Assembly: GCA_964436865.1 (NCBI GenBank)
Contig: CAYTFK010000333.1
Location: forward strand, 1-7,512
DNA from: JAXGPP01 sp964436865
Lineage (GTDB): Bacteria > Planctomycetota > Planctomycetia > Pirellulales > Thermoguttaceae
Direction: 5' to 3'
DNA length: 7,512 nt
The position numbers were made by a program, and so were the translations under genes. The first letter of the stretch is position 1. Each line of letters begins with the position of its first letter. Positions 5,522-7,512 of the stretch are shown in pieces. Under the pieces are notes generated by a model that saw only the letters and a program-made list of their open reading frames with translations, searched no databases and was not told where the DNA came from.

Positions 5522-7062
5522 CCCTCAGGCATCTCGTGTTGCTCGCCGCTCTCTTGCTGGCCGCACCCGTCATCGCCGCGGCCGCGGAATCGCCCACCCC
5601 GCCCAACCTTGTGGTTATCCTGACCGATGAGCACAACTTCCGCACGCTCGGCTGCTATCGCGCGCTAATGCGGCACGATCAGGCGTTCGTCTGGGGCGAC
5701 GGCGTGGCGGTCGAGACACCCCACCTCGATTCGATCGCCCGTGCCGGCGCGATCTGTAACCGATTCTATGCTGCCTCGCCAGTCTGCACGCCTTCCCGTG
5801 CTGCGTTCTTCTCGGGGCGTTACCCGCAGAATACCGGCGCCCACGTCAATGACGTGCCGCTGCGCGATGAGATCGTGACATTTGCCGAGGTGCTCCGCCG
5901 CCATGGCTATGCCACCGGCTATGCGGGCAAGTGGCACCTCGACGGCGAGGCGAAACCTGGCTGGTCGCCGGCGCGGAAGTTCGGTTTCGACGACAACCGC
6001 TACATGTTCAACCGCGGCCACTACAAGCAACTCGAAGACACACCGGCCAGCCCTGCGGTCAAGGCTCGCAATGCTCGCGGCGAGCCTACCTACGGTGTGG
6101 CCGGTGCCGACGAGCAGTCGTTCACCACCGATTTCCTTGCCGACAGGACGGTGGCCTTCGTCAAGGCGCATAGGGACCGGCCGTTCTGCTTTGTGACGAG
6201 CATTCCCGATCCGCATGGCCCCAACACCGTCCGGGCACCGTACGACACGATGTTCGATGGCATGGAGTTTCAACGGCCGCGTTCCGCTACTGCATCCGGC
6301 GAAGGGCTGCCTTCGTGCGCCGCGCCCCCGGCGAAACCGCAGATGGAGAACATGAGCCGCTACTTCGGCATGGTGAAGTGCATCGACGACAACGTCGGCA
6401 AGATCCTCGCCGCGATTCGCGACACGGGCGTTGCCGAGCGCACAATCGTCGTATTCACCGCCGACCACGGGGATATGTGCGGCGAGCACGGCCGGGTCAA
6501 CAAGGGCATCCCGCTCGAAGCCTCGGCGCGGGTTCCCTTTCTCATCTCATACCCTGGCCGGATCAAGCCCGGTACCGTAATCCGCGAGGCTCTTAACAAC
6601 GCCGATTTCAAGCCGACAATCCTGGCACTCATGGGCGTATCGAACACCGGGGACGACGAGGGCCGCGACGCCTCGGCGTTGTTCCTTACCGGCCATGCGC
6701 CCGCGGGCTGGGCCGATGTGACCTTTTCACGGCATGCCGGGGGCAACTGGCTGATGGCCGCCTCCAGCCGCTACAAGTTCATCGTCTCCCGCGACAGCGA
6801 CCCCTGCCTGTTCGATCTGGATGCCGATCCGTTTGAGACGCGCAACATCTTCTCAGCCCCCACTTCGCGCGAGACCGTCCGCCATCTCGCCCGTGCGCTC
6901 GTTGGATATGCCGCGCGGTGCCGGGAGCCCTACGCCGAACAGCCCGCTATCCGTGCCGACCTCACCTGGGCGACCGATGGCACCGCGGGCTACTCCCCCC
7001 CGCAGCGCGACGCGCGGCGCCCCAGAGCACGAGGCACCCGCGAAGAAGATGGCGAAGAGTAG
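5518..7062 (+). CDS. Secreted sulfatase, third gene of the operon
   Basis: A 514-residue sulfatase beginning with a Sec signal peptide (hydrophobic residues 6-20, Ala-rich cleavage zone 20-23). Active-site elements are complete: Asp37-Glu38 (TDEHN), Cys90-Thr-Pro-Ser-Arg94 (the textbook formylglycine motif), GKWH at 137-140, His233 in DPHGP, Asp316-His317 in TADHGD, and Lys329 in a VNKG context before ASARVPFL. An insertion between the first metal motif and the Cys motif (about residues 47-65) makes this distance longer than in the first sulfatase. Residues 497-508 are Arg-rich and the last six are mostly acidic. The ATG overlaps the previous stop codon as ATGA, and AGGAG at 5503-5507 lies ten bases upstream, so translation is probably coupled. 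The stop is TAG at 7060-7062, and I found no convincing terminator behind it. Together with its neighbours it likely strips sulfate from one complex glycan. Substrate unknown. Confidence 0.93.
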   Translation: MTLRHLVLLAALLLAAPVIAAAAESPTPPNLVVILTDEHNFRTLGCYRALMRHDQAFVWGDGVAVETPHLDSIARAGAICNRFYAASPVCTPSRAAFFSGRYPQNTGAHVNDVPLRDEIVTFAEVLRRHGYATGYAGKWHLDGEAKPGWSPARKFGFDDNRYMFNRGHYKQLEDTPASPAVKARNARGEPTYGVAGADEQSFTTDFLADRTVAFVKAHRDRPFCFVTSIPDPHGPNTVRAPYDTMFDGMEFQRPRSATASGEGLPSCAAPPAKPQMENMSRYFGMVKCIDDNVGKILAAIRDTGVAERTIVVFTADHGDMCGEHGRVNKGIPLEASARVPFLISYPGRIKPGTVIREALNNADFKPTILALMGVSNTGDDEGRDASALFLTGHAPAGWADVTFSRHAGGNWLMAASSRYKFIVSRDSDPCLFDLDADPFETRNIFSAPTSRETVRHLARALVGYAARCREPYAEQPAIRADLTWATDGTAGYSPPQRDARRPRARGTREEDGEE

Positions 7063-7343
7063 ACGTCCACGACGGCGACCACGGCGGTGAGCAACGGATC
7101 TTAACAGTAAAACGTCCCTTGCCGGCATCGATTGTCGTTCTGCGGCGCACGTGCAAAACCCGGAAGACTGGGAGCCGAAACCACAGCGCCACCCCCCGAA
7201 AATAGTGGAATCACATAATTTAACAAACTTTTCATTGCCGCCTGAAGCGATTTCCGCCAGTTATCTAGTGGCAGAACACAAATTGCCTGAATTAACATGT
7301 ATACCGTCATCGGACAATACAAGAACGGTGAACGGGGAAATTT
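7063..7343. other. Gene-free stretch after the sulfatase operon, turning AT-rich
   Basis: No convincing gene lies here. The first part (to about 7195) stays GC-rich and has two eight-base palindromes, TGCCGGCA (7120-7127) and GCACGTGC (7147-7154), plus ATTGTCGTTC (7131-7140), identical to 2361-2370 in the divergent region. From 7201 to 7320 I count 47 G or C in 120 bases (39%), far below the genes. That fits a promoter and leader region for the next gene, though no well-spaced -35/-10 pair stands out. No intrinsic terminator was seen after 7062. Confidence 0.5.
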
Positions 7344-7348
7344 GTGTT
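7275..7348 (+). repeat. Long-range inverted repeat before the last, partial gene
   Basis: AACACAAATT (7275-7284) is the exact reverse complement of AATTTGTGTT (7339-7348). Inside, ACCGT (7303-7307) can pair with ACGGT (7325-7329). The right outer arm covers the possible GTG start at 7344 and adjoins the purine run GGGGAAA (7334-7340). In RNA this could fold into a two-level leader structure that hides a translation start. A ten-base match over so short a stretch is somewhat unlikely by chance, but AT-richness raises the odds. Confidence 0.35.
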
Positions 7349-7376
7349 TCGGTCTGCTGTGCGGGACGAGTTGCAG

Positions 7377-7512
7377 ATGGCAAGTTTGGCGATCGTTGTG
7401 TCTCTGGTGGTCTGCGGCCCCATCTCTGCGGACCAACTGGACTACGGCTGGGGATGGCGTCGAAACGCATGCCGATCATTTGCGGTCATTGATTTCGACT
7501 GCATTCCGCAAT
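7377..7512 (+). CDS. Probable 5' end of a secreted protein (3' truncated by window edge)
   Basis: From ATG 7377 the frame stays open to the window end, 45 codons. It begins with a signal-peptide-like stretch: MASLAIVVSLVVCGPISA, then ADQLDYGWGWRR, with a likely cleavage after Ala18. GGGACGAG at 7363-7370 could serve as ribosome-binding site. The frame is open back to 7332, so GTG 7344 (behind GGGGA at 7334-7338) or TTG 7371 are other possible starts. GTG would add eleven residues including two Arg. The Cys in LVVC does not form a good lipobox because Val precedes it. The mature part is Trp/Arg/Cys-containing and I do not recognise it. It shares strand with the sulfatases but is separated by about 300 bases, so probably has its own promoter. 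The call rests on the hydrophobic start and the open frame only. Confidence 0.4.
   Translation, partial: MASLAIVVSLVVCGPISADQLDYGWGWRRNACRSFAVIDFDCIPQ

Noticed and set aside
5665..6489. 274-codon minus-strand frame opposite the third sulfatase
   Set aside because: Shadow frame of a clear sulfatase, with a His/Arg/Val-rich composition typical of antisense translation.
7101..7436. 111-codon minus-strand frame in the last spacer
   Set aside because: Runs through the AT-rich island and inverted repeat and has no recognisable features.
7151..7492. 113-codon plus-strand frame in the last spacer
   Set aside because: No ribosome-binding site, no hydrophobic start or motif, and it competes with the frame from 7377 that has a signal-peptide-like start.
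1..7512. CRISPR array, tRNA, insertion sequence or attachment site
   Set aside because: No regularly spaced repeats, cloverleaf-like segments, transposase frames or terminal inverted repeats were seen.

Overview
The window is about 7.5 kb of GC-rich bacterial DNA from what looks like a sulfated-polysaccharide utilisation locus. High GC in the genes, three secreted Cys-type (formylglycine) sulfatases in tandem and a Tat-exported sugar-isomerase-like protein together fit a PVC-group bacterium, most likely Planctomycetota (or Verrucomicrobiota/Lentisphaerae). This is inferred from gene content, since no rRNA or marker gene is present.

Layout, left to right. (1) 1-648, plus strand: C-terminal part of a protein cut by the window edge, probably the end of a TIM-barrel glycoside-hydrolase-like enzyme plus a beta-rich domain. 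(2) 649-798: convergent spacer with two GC-rich hairpins but no T-tract. (3) 799-2232, minus strand: a protein of the L-fucose/L-arabinose isomerase fold with a Tat signal peptide. Its proposed metal-ligand Glu and His are present, but Asn stands where E. coli FucI has the ligand Asp361. (4) 2233-2485: divergent promoter region with a good sigma70-like promoter for the isomerase-like gene, a recurring ATTGTCG word and an inverted repeat in front of the sulfatases. (5) 2486-7062, plus strand: three sulfatase genes, 15 nt apart and then overlapping by ATGA, so almost certainly one operon. (6) 7063-7343: gene-free stretch, GC-rich at first and then clearly AT-rich. (7) About 7344/7377 to the window end: likely 5' end of another secreted protein, too short to name.

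How the genes may work together (inference): the three sulfatases have clearly different active-site motifs, so they probably remove sulfate from different positions or sugars of one glycan outside the cytoplasm, while the hydrolase-like neighbour would cut the backbone. The isomerase fold hints at fucose or a similar sugar as a constituent, for example a sulfated fucan, but the sequence does not prove a substrate. The sulfatases need a formylglycine-generating enzyme, which is not encoded here. The most unusual element is the exported isomerase-like protein with an altered metal site. It could be a periplasmic sugar-binding or differently acting derivative of a normally cytoplasmic enzyme.
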